A stretch of 64,000 nt of DNA from Golubevia sp. BC0850. Its lineage: Eukaryota > Basidiomycota > Exobasidiomycetes > Golubeviales > Golubeviaceae. Under the pieces are notes generated by a model. The model was not told the origin of the DNA. It was given only the letters and a program-made list of their open reading frames with translations, and made no database searches. How positions within the stretch are numbered: position 1 is the first letter of the stretch; each line of letters starts with the position of its first letter. The stretch covers positions 248,001 through 312,000 of the forward strand of contig JAAVVG010000018.1 in the NCBI GenBank assembly GCA_012976225.1. The letters are read 5' to 3'. The translations under genes were made by a program, and so were the position numbers. Shown here in pieces: positions 12,601 to 24,143 of this stretch.

Positions 12601-15600
12601 TCGTTCTCGAAAGGCTTTGTTGGACTGTCAGATGATTCTGAAGTTCCATTCGGTCCACTACTTGAAGCTCCCTCAGCAGTTCCGAAAGAATAAGCTTCCA
12701 GAGAATTTCTTCCACTACCTGGAGCAGCGGTACCAGAGTTGGTGTGACCAAAGGGATAAGGTTGAGGTAAAGGAGCAAATCGAATCTTTGGAGTGAAAGA
12801 ATGGGTTCCGATGAAACCGAAGGAGGGGGACCAATTGGGTCTCATATTGGAACCACAACTTTGACATTGACTTTCCGTTTGAGTTTGAGTTGAAGCAGAT
12901 GGGGAAGGTTCAGCGGCAGAGATGACTGAAGCAGATGGATTCTCAACTGAAGGATCGAGACTGGAGGACGGGAGTGAAATCGAAGGAGGAGGAAGATTAT
13001 TGATCTCTTGGACTGTATCAGGCTCCTTGTTGATGTTGAAAGAGCTCATTGTTGAGGATTTTAGAGTCGGAGTTAAAAGAGCAGAAGAGCTTGTAAGGGG
13101 ATTGAGCATCGACTTCTTTCCACCCACTTCCTCATCCGAAGAATCAACCACGCCTTGAGAATTCGGATCTTGAGATTTGATGCATATCGTATCCACACTA
13201 CTTGTACTAAGATTCATCGGATCTTCCCCTTCAGGTCGAGATCTAGATTGAGAAACCTCGACCTCTTCCAGAGGATTCTTCTCCCCTTCTCCTTCGACTT
13301 GTGAACTTGGAGTTGCCAGCGGCGACGGCTTGTGATTGTTCGAGTGACCGCAAACTGGACAGATCATAGTTCCAGTAGCTGTAATCCCAGTGACATTTGA
13401 GGCAGTGGTAGCTCCACTACCTCGTCTGTCCCAATTCCAATTCTCTCCATGTCCAACTTCACTGGCGCTTCTACCAACTCCCATTCCCATTCCATTCCCA
13501 GGTTTGACAGCTCCACTAGCTAGAGCTTCCGCTGCAGCCATACTTCGTCTTGTGTTGATGATGGCATTCAGAGCAGCCAACTCCTCTGGATCCAAAGGTT
13601 CCGCTTCGGAAGATGAGGTAGATTTGATTGATGAGGCGTCCTGATCCGCATCTCCAGAGGTTGAATTCGAAGGAAAGGACTTTGAAGATCTCGTTTGTGA
13701 AGGCGAAGAAGAAGCTTCCCGATTTCTTGTAGACTCGTTAGATTTCCTCCGACTTGAAGATGGCTTGGAAGCTCCGTCTCTAGATCTACTTCGTTCCCTA
13801 CTCTCCTCTTCATTCTGCTTCCTCTTGCTAGCCTTCTTCCCATGCTTAAGAGAATTCTTATCCTTCTCACCAAGACTTCTCCTTCTCCCAGATCTTCCTC
13901 TTTCATGTTCTCTTTCTCTATTCCCAAATTCTCTACTTTCTCTGCCACTCCCCGGTCCTCCAAAGTCTCTACTCATTCTCTTCTTCTCACTTCTAGGACT
14001 TTCTATGTGAGGAGTGTTTCCACCCATACTTCCATTTCCCCAACCAGCCATCATTGAGATTTGAGTGTTGAAGTTGACCTCTCCCAAACCACCCAGACCA
14101 AAGATGAAACTTTTCTTTGGGATCATACCCCAAATCTTCTCCTCTTCTCTCTGCCTTTCTCTTTCTTTCTCTTTTTCTCTTTCTTCCTTCTCCTTCGCTT
14201 CTTTCTCTTCTTTCTCCCTTTCTCTTCTAAGCTTTGCTCTTCTTTCTTTCCTCTCTTTGGCTTTCTCTAAAGCTCTTAACCTTTCCTTCTCAGAGGGAAC
14301 TGCTGGAATCCTAGTCACCACAGGAGCGGGCCTGAGGTAGGAAGAAGGATCCTGAAAATACTGAGATGCAGAAGTTGTTGTTGAGAGTTCCGAATTTGCA
14401 GGAGAGACCATCGAGAGACTATTAGGCGAAATAGCTGATAAAGAAGGCGTTGAGATGGGGGAAGGTCTTGAAGTCACCACTCCACCTTCCACCGAGGGTG
14501 CAATGACACTTGAACTAGAAGTTAAAGGTTGATCCTGAGAAGTAGTTGAAGCAGTTCCGTTCTCAGAGAACCCTCTTTTGAGATGACTTTTCCCATGAGC
14601 TGAGTTACTACTATCAGTCCTAGACCTATCTCCAAGACTTGGTCTTGAGTCGACCCCATTCAAATTCTCTCCAGTCGAAGTTGAAGTTCTAGGCCTTGGA
14701 GAATTCATGAGAATCGAATTCCTAGGAACTGGTATCAAAGCTTGAGAAGAAGATTGATTGGAAAATCTCCTAGATTGACTACTTCCAATCATTCCCATTC
14801 CCATTCCCATTGTCCAAATGTCACTTTTGGATAAAGAAGTTGCTAGAGAAGTTGATGTTGAAGGAGTAGAGGTAGAAGTTGAAGGTTGGTTTGAAGATAG
14901 AGTGGGATTGGTAGCAGCACTACCTAATCCTACGATGCTTGATTGAGAAGCGGACAAAGCTAAGGCTCTGGCTATTCCACCTGCTCCAATTGGCCCTCGA
15001 CTGACTGTCGTTATTGAATTCTGATTCTGATTGCTCACATTTGGATTAGAGGTGCTGTTGGAAGGATGATCTCGAGAGAAAGAAGTTGGAGGGGAATGAG
15101 ATGGAGAGCTGTTGCTGTTAGGCTTATGAGAAGCTGAAGTTGAAGGGATTTGAATTGAGGATGAGCTATTGGTTAGATTTGAATTTGACTTTAACATTCC
15201 AGAAGAAAGTCTCCTCAAAAGCTTCCTTGAAGAAGAGGATGTTGATGGATCCTTCGAGCAGCTGCTACTTGATTGAGATTGGTCCAGCTGGTCCGGGTAG
15301 ATTGGGCAGAGTAGAGTCGGGGAGGATGGATGACTTTTTCCAAACCGATAAGCCCTAACAGCTTGAGTTGAATTGAATTCAAGACTTGACTCGGTGGCAG
15401 TAGAAGTAGAAGATAAAGGATGATTGAATGAAGTTGAAGATAGAGGAGGATCGGGATTGATTGAGATGGAAGGTGCAGAAGAACGTCGTCTCTCAACGTA
15501 ATCGTTTGGTGAAAGTAAGTTGAATTGAGATTCAGATGATGTTACTGGAAGATTAGAGTTTGAACGGATTGGACCTTGAAGTAATTGAGTGGAGGGTTCA

Positions 15601-15848
15601 GTAGAAGACAGGAATGGCGGGGTACGGGTAGAGTTAATAGAGGTGGTAGATGAAGATGTTCGATTTCTCAAAGAAGGTAGTGATTTGAATTGATTCAATT
15701 GATGACTAAATCGTGATTTCGTTCTTGAACTTGGTGATGATGGAGTGGGATTGGAATCAGGAGTGGATTGAGGTTGATCTTGCTGAATAGGGCTGATAGG
15801 AGAAGGGTTAGAAGAAGTGGTGTCCTCTCCTAACAAACAAAATTCCAT
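9699..15848 (-). CDS. very large serine-rich, mostly disordered protein of unknown function
   Basis: Three exons read on the minus strand: 15848-12355, 12274-11654 and 11565-9699. They total 5982 nt, in frame, giving 1993 residues. Both introns have GTGAGT donors. The frame holds across joins: KKW runs into YLMGMPSSVFKPAKKRR, and VTLP into DGTKIKARRVDDPG. I recognise no family. The protein is dominated by Ser, Pro, Thr and Asn runs. It has an Arg/Glu/Lys-rich, probably helical or coiled stretch around residues 520-570, an isolated CPVCGHSNNH element near residue 830 that is too small to call a zinc finger, acidic patches, and a second helical Arg/Glu segment at the C-terminus. A short ordered-looking stretch, TDWERDELHADEWGFAALAR, starts exon 3. 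The start at 15848 is the first in-frame ATG, but a TTTGTTAG acceptor-like site just after it means an upstream exon is possible. Confidence 0.7.
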
Positions 15849-16562
15849 TGCCTTGCGATTTTTAAATACTGTACCCCCTCTGCGCCTGCAGAAGAGCGGT
15901 AGTTTGAACTGGGTTTCTTGGCAACCAGGTGCAACTCAAAAGTCGAGTGGCTATTACTTTCTTCGATTTCATCGCGCACCGACCTTGCCAGTATCGAACT
16001 CAGAGATACTCTCTATTTTAAACAGATGTTTACATTCTCATCTCTTTCAGGCTGTAAAGAGGGGGAGTTATGGAGAGAGAAGACCGCGGAGCACCCACTG
16101 CCGCCACGCTCTTCGACTCCTTGAGCTTCGACTTGCCCTCGGGCCAATAGATCAGTCGCCTTATCGGGGACCATCTTGAAGGGAGAAAAAGAATTTCGAG
16201 GGTCACAGAGAGAAGAGAAATCTAAGAACAAAAGTGACGACGCTCACGAGTGAGAGAGGCGTCGTACATAGAAGGTAGTCGCAGGGTGTACCTTAGTCGC
16301 TTCATACCCCACCCTCCTTTAAAGTGGAGAATGATGAAAAGAGCGATGGTCTCCAGAACCATTTCTAGCAATTCAGTCATTCCTGACCTGCAATTCGAAA
16401 GAGGCGGTTCCATCACTAACGCGTCGACAAAGGACAAAGAAAGAGATTGACTAGACGTTCGAATAAGAAAGGCCGTGGTATATATGCACAGATAAAAGCA
16501 AAGAATAGAGACTTAAGGAGGTAATCCGAGCAAAATGAGAGTAAAGGAACAGAAGGAAAGTA
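15849..16562. other. intergenic region between the serine-rich gene and the beta-glucosidase gene
   Basis: This should contain the promoter and leader of the minus-strand serine-rich gene and the 3' UTR of the beta-glucosidase. A TATATA stretch at about 16479-16484 lies far (about 630 nt) upstream of the serine-rich start. Short open frames here show no motifs. Confidence 0.4.
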
Positions 16563-19500
16563 TTAAATCTTGAGAACACCTCTCTGTCTGACGTCTCTTG
16601 AACTAGCTCCAACCCAGAATTCCAATCCATCCTTTGTAATAGCTTCAGGAATTTCCCATTCTTGGTTAAAAGTATTCCAAACACTCAAATCCTTTCTTCT
16701 CAAGCTGAACTTAGCATCTTTACTTTCACCTTTCTTTAGTAGAAGTTTATCGAATCCTCTCAAAAGTGAAGGTGGTTGATTAACTTCTTCAGGGAAGTTA
16801 AGATAAAGTTGAACGATTTCAGCAGCCTCAGTAGTTCCGTTATTAGTAATTGGAATAGTGACCTCGAAAACTTGATCATAAACCGAATCTCCTTGAATTC
16901 CTTCAACTTGATTGAATTTCTCGTTGGTCTTTTGCAAAGAGGTTGAATCCTTTTTGTAGTCTTTTTGAATTGAAAGATCACCGTATTTGAAAGCTGAATA
17001 GGATAATCCGAAACCGAATTCATAACGTGGAGTGATGTTTTTGGCGTCAAACCATTTATAGTCGATTAGAAGACGTTCTGTGAAGTCGGCTTGAGGATCT
17101 TTGACTGGCTCCGAGTAGATAGTTCCATTTGGATAGTCTGCTTCAGACTTTCCAACAGTAAATGGAAGCTAAAGGTAAGAGGGGAAAGAAGGTCAGTTAG
17201 AGGAAGTGTTGGCGACACGACATGACAGTCAAAGACTCACCTTTCCAGAAGGAGATTTAGAACCGAAAAGAATTGGAGGTAGAGAAGAACCGCTTTCTTG
17301 ACCTGGGTAGTAGGCCATTAAAACGGCAGTCACATTCTCGTGGTCGATCCATTCCTCCATGATGACAGGACCAGGATTGTGAATGATGACGATGGTATCA
17401 TTGTTGACAGAAGCTACACTCTTGACTAATTCAGCTGCGTTACCCCAAAGAGTCAAATTCTGTCTGTCTTGCCATTCAGTAGCGTAGGCGTTGACGAAGA
17501 CTAGAGCAGTCTCAGAGATGAGAGCCATGTTGACAGCGTTCGTCAAGTTCCAGTTGTCAAGATGAATGTTGATATCTGGACCAGAAGATCGAACGTGATG
17601 TTGGATAGCAGCGAGTGGATCGATGGTGTATGAAGGAATGGCATAACCACTTCCACCTCCCCTGTAAAAGAAGAGTTGAAAAGGTAGATAGAACAAGAGT
17701 GAGTCGAAACTTCCCAGCCATACTTCTCCACACTCTCCGCTTCTCAACTCACATAGTCAGAGTTCCGTTGTTAGCATCTAATTCACATCTTCCTCCCATT
17801 CCACAACTTGTCCAACCCTTTGGATTTGGTCCGGCATCTTGACCTGCAACGAGCAGAGATTGGAGGTCTTTCTTGAGTGGCAATCCTCCACCGTTTGATC
17901 TATCATTCTTCAGCATAGTTATTGATTCTTCGGCGATCTTCTGGATGATCTTGTAGTGGTCACCTCGAACGTTGTTGGTAGGTAGGGTCATGTCTCTCAC
18001 GTCGAAGGTTGGTTGTGGCCACTTGTCAAGATCTTGATACTCGAATGCAGGCGTAAGGATTCTGAGAACCATGTCGTCTAGGCGTTCTTCTGGAACGGTA
18101 CCATTTGAAACTAGAGCTGCAAGTTCCTCTCCGTAGAAGTTTCCGTAGACTCCGCCGTAAGCTGCTCCTGGCATGGTGACCTAATCAAAAAGGGGGGCGA
18201 GGGGTCAAAAAGTGGAACAAAAAAAGAAAAAAAAAGAAAAAAAAGGCGTTCCACTCCGAAAACTTCGAGTCTCCACTCTCTAGAAGCTCGAGTCTATGTC
18301 TTCTAATTTGAATTTACTCACATCCATTCCATTCAGAGCTGATCCGAGAGTCTCGTGGGTACCTCCCTGATGGAAGAAAGGAAAAACGAACTTGTCAGCA
18401 ACGAACATGTCTGAGGTGAGTCCTTCTTAGACCTCAACACATCCAACTAGCACGATACGAACCCAGTCTGAGATTACAGCTCCCTTGAAGCCTAGCTCTT
18501 CCTTCAAGACTTTGTTCAAAGTGTAGTCGTCGGCACAAGCGTTGGATCCATTGACTTCATTGTATCCACACATGACAGTAGTCGAACCTGCCCGAATCGC
18601 TTCACTAAATGGCCATAAATAGACTTCATGAAGAGTCTGATCATCTAAGTTGGAGGAGATTGGGTCTTGCTAGAAGACGAAGGAGAAAACAGAGGTGAGC
18701 GTTCGAAATGTTTGGTCTAAAACTCTATAAGGTCGCATTACGATTGAACTCACCTCATTCTTTCCGAAAACCGAATATGGTTCAGTTTTATTCCATATGT
18801 TTCTGAAAGTCTCCTGCTCATAGGCGATGTAGTGTTTGGAACAAGTCAATAGCCCATTCTTTTGTCCATGCTTGACAGTAAGAAAAGAAGCTTCTCCGTT
18901 CAGGTAGGAATCTGGTCCATAACCTGTTCGATGAATTGAATTGGATCGAACAATGAATCGAATCGAATCGAACAGTTTTCAGCGTCAAAGTGGAAAAGGA
19001 AGGTTTCATACTCAGGGGCGCAGAAAGAGATGAAACATGCTTTCTCTTCGACTCACCTTCCCAACCTCTTCCTCCGCTTGGTGCTCTACCTAGAGGTCCA
19101 CCTGTTACTGGACCTAGCCAGATGTTGATTCCTTTGTTCATGAATTCGTCGGCGATAGCCTCTGCCCTCTGAGCGATGAGCTCTCGGTCCCATGAAGCAG
19201 CTGTTGTCAATTGAGCTGGAAATTGAGAGACTCTTTTAGCAGGTCTGACACCATTGGGTGAATCTTGAAGACATAGACCTCTGAGACCTAGACGAGGAAC
19301 CTAGAGATGATAGACAGAAAGGTTGAGTGGAGAGTGGAGTGAGCTCATCAATTCCTGCCGCTCCTCGTTCCATCAAGTCTTCTCACCTCTCCAGTGAATC
19401 CAACACACTTTCCGCCGAATCCAGTTGTCACGTTGGCTCTGAAGAGAAAGGCGAAAAAGGGAAAGAAGAAAAGAAAGATGAGCAAGAGGTCGAAGCATCC

Positions 19501-19769
19501 TTGTGCGATCTTCCTTCTCCGACTCACTTTTCTTCGATCGTCATTTGATCAACCAAGGCTTTCGCTTTCTCGAAACCTTTGGTCCAAGCTCCTCCATCAG
19601 TCAGAGGACCAGTGTATTTTCCAGGAGTGTAGACCGCGTGTTGTCTTGCTTGAAGGACGTGATCGAAGTGCTCGAAGTCGGAGAGAGAGCTCCCAGTCAA
19701 AGGACTTGAAGAGACTGAGAGCGCTGTCAAGGTGGCGGTGAGAAGTAGAAGTGAGGACTTGAACACCAT
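16563..19769 (-). CDS. secreted beta-glucosidase, glycoside hydrolase family 3
   Basis: Nine exons on the minus strand: 19769-19528, 19438-19387, 19300-19057, 18923-18754, 18669-18463, 18366-18322, 18180-17753, 17661-17241, 17168-16563. They total 2415 nt, giving 804 residues. A hydrophobic signal peptide ends near residue 20 (LLLLTATLTALSVSSS). The GH3 catalytic barrel follows, with LCLQDSPNGVR, GRGWEGYGPD, KHYIAYEQE and VISDWGG; D304 in SDW is the expected nucleophile. The alpha/beta domain contains NPGPVIMEEW, and a C-terminal fibronectin-like domain ends with LLRGFDKLLLKKGES. Length and order match fungal extracellular or cell-wall GH3 enzymes that release glucose from cellobiose and other beta-glucosides. 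The intron after D304-W305 uses a GTTCGT donor, weaker than its neighbours. Substrate preference cannot be read from the sequence. Confidence 0.93.
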
Positions 19770-20297
19770 GTTGAGGGAGATGTCGAGTCGATAGGAGAGA
19801 GGGGGGAAGAGGAAGAGGAGGACTTAAAGGATGTGTGGGGGAAGGGAAGAAAAGAAAAGGTGGAAGAGGACGAGGCTTTTAACCAGTTCCTTGTGTTCGG
19901 GCTAAGAGGATCTGTACCTCTTTTTGATCCCGAGGTCGAGGAAAGGTTTCCCCAAAATGGGAAAGGAAGAAGTGGAGAGAATGCCACTAGCGCGGAAAGT
20001 TCCTTGTTAACGGAGACGATCGTAGTGGCCTCGTGGAGATTGTTGAAAATGACAAGATGGAGAAAGACGCAAAGTATGGATCCAAGATACAGGGATGCAA
20101 CCATCTCGAAGAGAATTTTATTTATTATGGCGGCAAAAAAAGCGGACAGTCAAACTCACCACAACAAGGTTGCCGCCCACGAGGCATGAGAAGATCACGG
20201 ACCATGGGATCCAAACTTCTTTTTTTTGGGAAGAGAAATCTTCTCTCCCTATTCTCACCATTGCTTCTCATCGTATCCTTCCTATTCCTTCCAGGCG
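19770..20297. other. divergent promoter region
   Basis: This stretch separates the divergently transcribed beta-glucosidase and acetyltransferase-like genes, so it should carry both promoters. A purine-rich tract (on the plus strand) lies at 19795-19870, close to the beta-glucosidase start. No coding evidence, although an acceptor-like TTCCTTCCAG at 20285-20294 sits just before the acetyltransferase ATG and could belong to a 5' leader intron. Confidence 0.4.
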
Positions 20298-22076
20298 ATG
20301 CCCGAGGTCTACCGCAAGCTAGGTAAGTGAAGTAAGAAAGAAAGAGAAAGATCCTCTGGCAGAGACTGATCCCAAGATCTCTCTTCCTCGTTCTCTTCGC
20401 TCTGATTGATGAAAGGTCTCCATGACCGATACAGCGTCGCCAGAACCAACGTAGGATTCCCGCCTGTCGTGGCTATAGTTTCTTCAATTCAACTATCTGA
20501 TGAAACTGCATCTATCGACGATAAAATACAGAGAACTCGAGTCATCCTCTCTGGAAGAATCAAGAAGCTCCTCGAGTTCGTTCCCCTCCTCTCGGCCAAG
20601 GTGATCGACTCTAAGACAAGGGAGCCAAAATGGTGCAAATCAGATAGAGAGGTCAATCCGGAAGGCATCTTGAAGATCAACCATTTGGAAGGAGCGAACA
20701 CTCTGGAAAAGGTTCTGAAGAATCAATTGGATTTGGGGATGGAAACTTTGAGGCCTGATCTCGAACCAATGTGGAGAGTAGACCTTCATTATTCTTCTAC
20801 CGAAAAGGAAGTGTTCATTGGTTTAGCAGTCAATCACACTCTAGCTGATGGAAAGGGGTGCTTCAACCTCTTCAGGCTTCTATTCGTCTCTCCCAACTTC
20901 AATCTCTCCAACGATCTCACTGAATCTCAAATTACTTCAATTCGAGGTGCAAAATCTATCCCAGAGGCTTCAGACGTCGCCTTCAACATGAAACCAGGCT
21001 GGTCCGTATTCTTAAGAACGATTTACAAATCTCTGATTATCCCAAGTCTTCCTTCCTTCTTAAGAATTCGATTGGAGGGACTGCCACATTGGCCATATAA
21101 GTTAGAAGCCAGAATTCAAGAGTGTAAGCCAGCTCTGTTCCTACTTCAGTTTGAGGAGAAAGGGTTTATGAATGATTTGAAAGAGGCTAGCAAGAGATTT
21201 GGGTTAAAAACTATTCATTCAGTTATCAACTCTACGATTATTGTTGGAATTCTAGCTTTAGCCCTTGATCAAGATTCAAACATCATCGGTGATGGCAGTA
21301 GACCGGCTGGATTTCCTAAAGATCAAAAGGATCAGAACATCGTTATCAAGGCAGATACGCCCATTAACGTCAGGAAAGAAGAACATGGCTTGGTGGCGGG
21401 CAATTTTGTCTCTGGTTTTGAATGGGACAAAGGTTGGAATGGAGAGAGTAGCTTCTGGGACATTACTAGAAGCTACGACCGAGCTTTAAACAGTGATGAG
21501 TCTAGAAGATGTGCCTTGAGCTATATAGGGATGCTGGATTATGTGAGTTCGACTTTCGTTGCCTTGGAACGGAGGTGCCGATGGCAACAGTGTTGAATCG
21601 ACCTCTCTCGCCTTCTCCTCCATCTGCTCACCTCTCCTCCCTTTCTACAGATCCCCGATGGAGATCAATCAGAAACTAGCGAGCAGCTTCCGACTGGCTG
21701 GGAAAGGTGCTTTGCCTCGAAGAGTCAGGAATCATATTCTGGATCATTCTCATTGTCGAATCTAGGGGCCATGCCTTCTCTTCAACTCGAAGAGCCTACA
21801 GCCTCCAACACCGCTTCCACTAAGGTTCAACAATTAGCTTGGTGTCAGACACCTTCATTTTTCGGTGATGCTCTTGCAATTGATGTATGTGGGCTTTCAG
21901 AAGACTCGAATGGAGAAAACGGTGGCGTTTCGATCTCGATTGGTTGGAGAGAAGGCGCACTCAAAGAAGAAGCTATGAGAAAACTGGCAGGAGTGGTCAA
22001 GGAAACTTTAAGAAGCTTGACCAAAGGGGAAATCGGAGAAGAGACCAAAGTCTGGGACTTGATCGTGATCTCCTAA
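20298..22076 (+). CDS. alcohol acetyltransferase-like protein (HxxxD acyltransferase superfamily)
   Basis: Three exons: 20298-20322, 20416-21542 and 21651-22076. They total 1578 nt, giving 525 residues. The first coding exon is only 25 nt (MPEVYRKL), and the join gives RKLGLHDRYSVARTN, the typical N-terminal opening of fungal alcohol acetyltransferases. The active-site motif is HTLADG, with H149 and D153 as the HxxxD pair. A second conserved area is the C-terminal region with SLSNLGAMPSL and ISIGWREG. Such enzymes transfer acyl groups from acyl-CoA to alcohols or other small acceptors. In yeast the relatives Atf1 and Atf2 make acetate esters and acetylate sterols. No signal peptide or strong membrane helix is evident. 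The specific acceptor cannot be predicted. An upstream coding exon cannot be excluded because an acceptor-like site precedes the ATG. Confidence 0.8.
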
Positions 22077-24143
22077 AGCTGTTGTATCTTTCACGATTTC
22101 TAAAATTCTAAAGCGCCTCTCTGCGACGAAACGTGAGCCCGAGATCACTTCACTCAAGAATCTTTGACCCGATTTCATCTTGAGTTGATAGAAGAGTAGA
22201 AGTCACTTGTTGGGGACGCATGCGTCAGAGGTTTTCTATGTGCATAGCGGCGAAACTCCGACACCGTATCGTAGATTTTCCTTGATTCCTTCTTTGATGA
22301 CGGCCCTTTCTTCTTTTTGACCAAACACCTTGAGTCTAGAATCTTAAGAGATCTCCGGGTTGGAAGTCTCTCTCGAGATGGCAAAACACGCAACTTAACG
22401 CGATGTGAGACAAGACCTGAACCGTTGTTGCTGGCAACCTTAAATCAAAGTTAACCCGAGCTCTATCTTTCCCTTCTGCCATCTAAGACCGGCTCGTTCT
22501 TTAAGGTTGTGGTTCTTCTCTGTGAAAATGTGACACAAGGCTTTTCTACATAGCTCGGCAATTCTGGAATCTTTGGTATATAGTTCTCCTCAGAGCCTCA
22601 GAGAATCAGAGATTCGTTTCTGGTTTCTTGATGTGTAGTAGCTCGCACCCTTCGCAAATTAAAGGTGCCGGGATTTTGAAGAGGAGATCTGGGGTGAAAC
22701 AAGGCGAAGGAACAGAAGGAAAGGGAGATTTGCTCAGAAAAAGGAGTGACATTGACGTTGATTGACAGCTCAGTGAGTTCTGTGTGTTCCTGGATGACTA
22801 CTTCCGCAAAATCTTTAAATCTGCCCCAAACAATCTGGAGAGATGCGATGATGGCATGTTTGTTTTGATCGAGAATTAAGGTTTTGCTGATCTCACAAAG
22901 CAAAGAAAATCTGCATGCTCTCTGCGAGCCTTCTTTGCGTTTAAAGGAGAAGAGGTTTCGATAGCTTCTACCTCAACTCTTCCATTCTTTTTCTTCGCCT
23001 TCAATCTTTCCTGCCACATCTCTTTCTTCTTTCTCGAATCGTCTAATCTGCAACAAAACCAGTACGCTCCTTCTTCAGGGCCTTGAACTTCGACTCTCTC
23101 TATTCCTTTCAGTTTCTCATCCCTGCTACACTACCATTCCTCCCCAAACTTCACTCCAGTCGAATTTCTGACCAAAGGTGAGTTCTAGTTCTTTTTCTTT
23201 GTTTTCGGATTCTCAGTTTGCATAACAAGTTGGAAGAAAGAAGGCTGTTGCGATGTTGCCCAGGTGATTGGTTCTTGGGAGTCGACGCAGACGCATGCAG
23301 TTCACATTTGTTCTTCCTCTTTCGATTCTTTTTTCTTCATTTTCATGCTCCTTTTCTTGCTTCAAAACGATCTCCCTCAATCTCAGTTTCTGAGATGGAG
23401 ATTTGCTTGTTTTGAAACTTGAAAAGCTGAAGTTGAAGCTGAGTCGCGGAAGGGCGGAGAGGGACGGAGAGAAAAGGGTTAGGAATAGAACGAGAAGTTT
23501 GCTTTTCTCTTTTCTTTCTCATAATCTTTCTGAATTCTACCTTGTTTCAAAACATCTTGGAATCTCTACATACTGCTGCTGTTCGCTGGTGAAAAAGTGG
23601 GACGGTGGAGGGTGCTGTCAAGAAGGAGTTGAACGGACAAAATCGCTCAGGCCAACTGTCGGTATTCTGTCCCATCTTAGATCTCCCGCTCACAACAGCA
23701 ATAGGTTGAACAACCTTTTTAACTCGAAGGCAAAAACGCAAGCAACACCAAGCAAACTTTCTCTCACCGAGGCCAAAAACAAACAAAGTTTGACGTCTAC
23801 CGAGATCTAGGTTCGAACACAGAGAGAGGAGGGGGCAAGAACTAAGAAGGGCGCTCCGAGTAGTGGTACTCTTTGGCTTGTCTTTCCCCTAATCCTTACA
23901 CGATCTTACACGATCTTACACCATCTTATCTTCTCTTTCCTGTTCTTTTCGCACCATAACCTATAGAATCAACGTCGTCGCCGCCGTTTCTATTGTGTCA
24001 ATTCTAAGGTTCTAACAGGTCATTCTCATTTCAAGACCCTTATTTCTTCGCTCTTTCCCTTCTTCAAATTCGATTCTATCTCTTCTAACAATTTCTGATT
24101 TCTACTGTTCACCTTCAAGATACCACTCAGAGGAGAAGATTGC
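22077..24143. other. 2 kb gene-free stretch, probably promoter and long 5' leader of the forkhead gene
   Basis: No convincing coding region is present on either strand. The second half is strongly pyrimidine-rich on the plus strand, as in fungal 5' leaders. It contains possible leader introns, for example a GTGAGT donor near 23179 with TCTCAG acceptors downstream, and a short tandem repeat at 23895-23930. Several short open frames precede the forkhead ATG. Confidence 0.45.
23895..23930. repeat. short tandem repeat, 12 nt unit, about three copies
   Basis: Three nearly identical copies of CTTACACGATCT follow one another; the last has a C for G change and runs into CTTATC. The repeat lies in the presumed 5' leader or promoter of the forkhead gene. 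It may be a regulator binding array or simply a slippage product. Confidence 0.7.

Noticed and set aside
9699-22076. Possible secondary-metabolite or sugar-use gene cluster around the beta-glucosidase and acetyltransferase
   Set aside because: No backbone synthase, transporter or pathway regulator is nearby; the neighbours are unrelated.
23700-23830. A GGTTCGAA stretch that resembles a tRNA T-arm
   Set aside because: No matching acceptor stem, anticodon arm or D-arm is present around it; similar hits elsewhere also fail.
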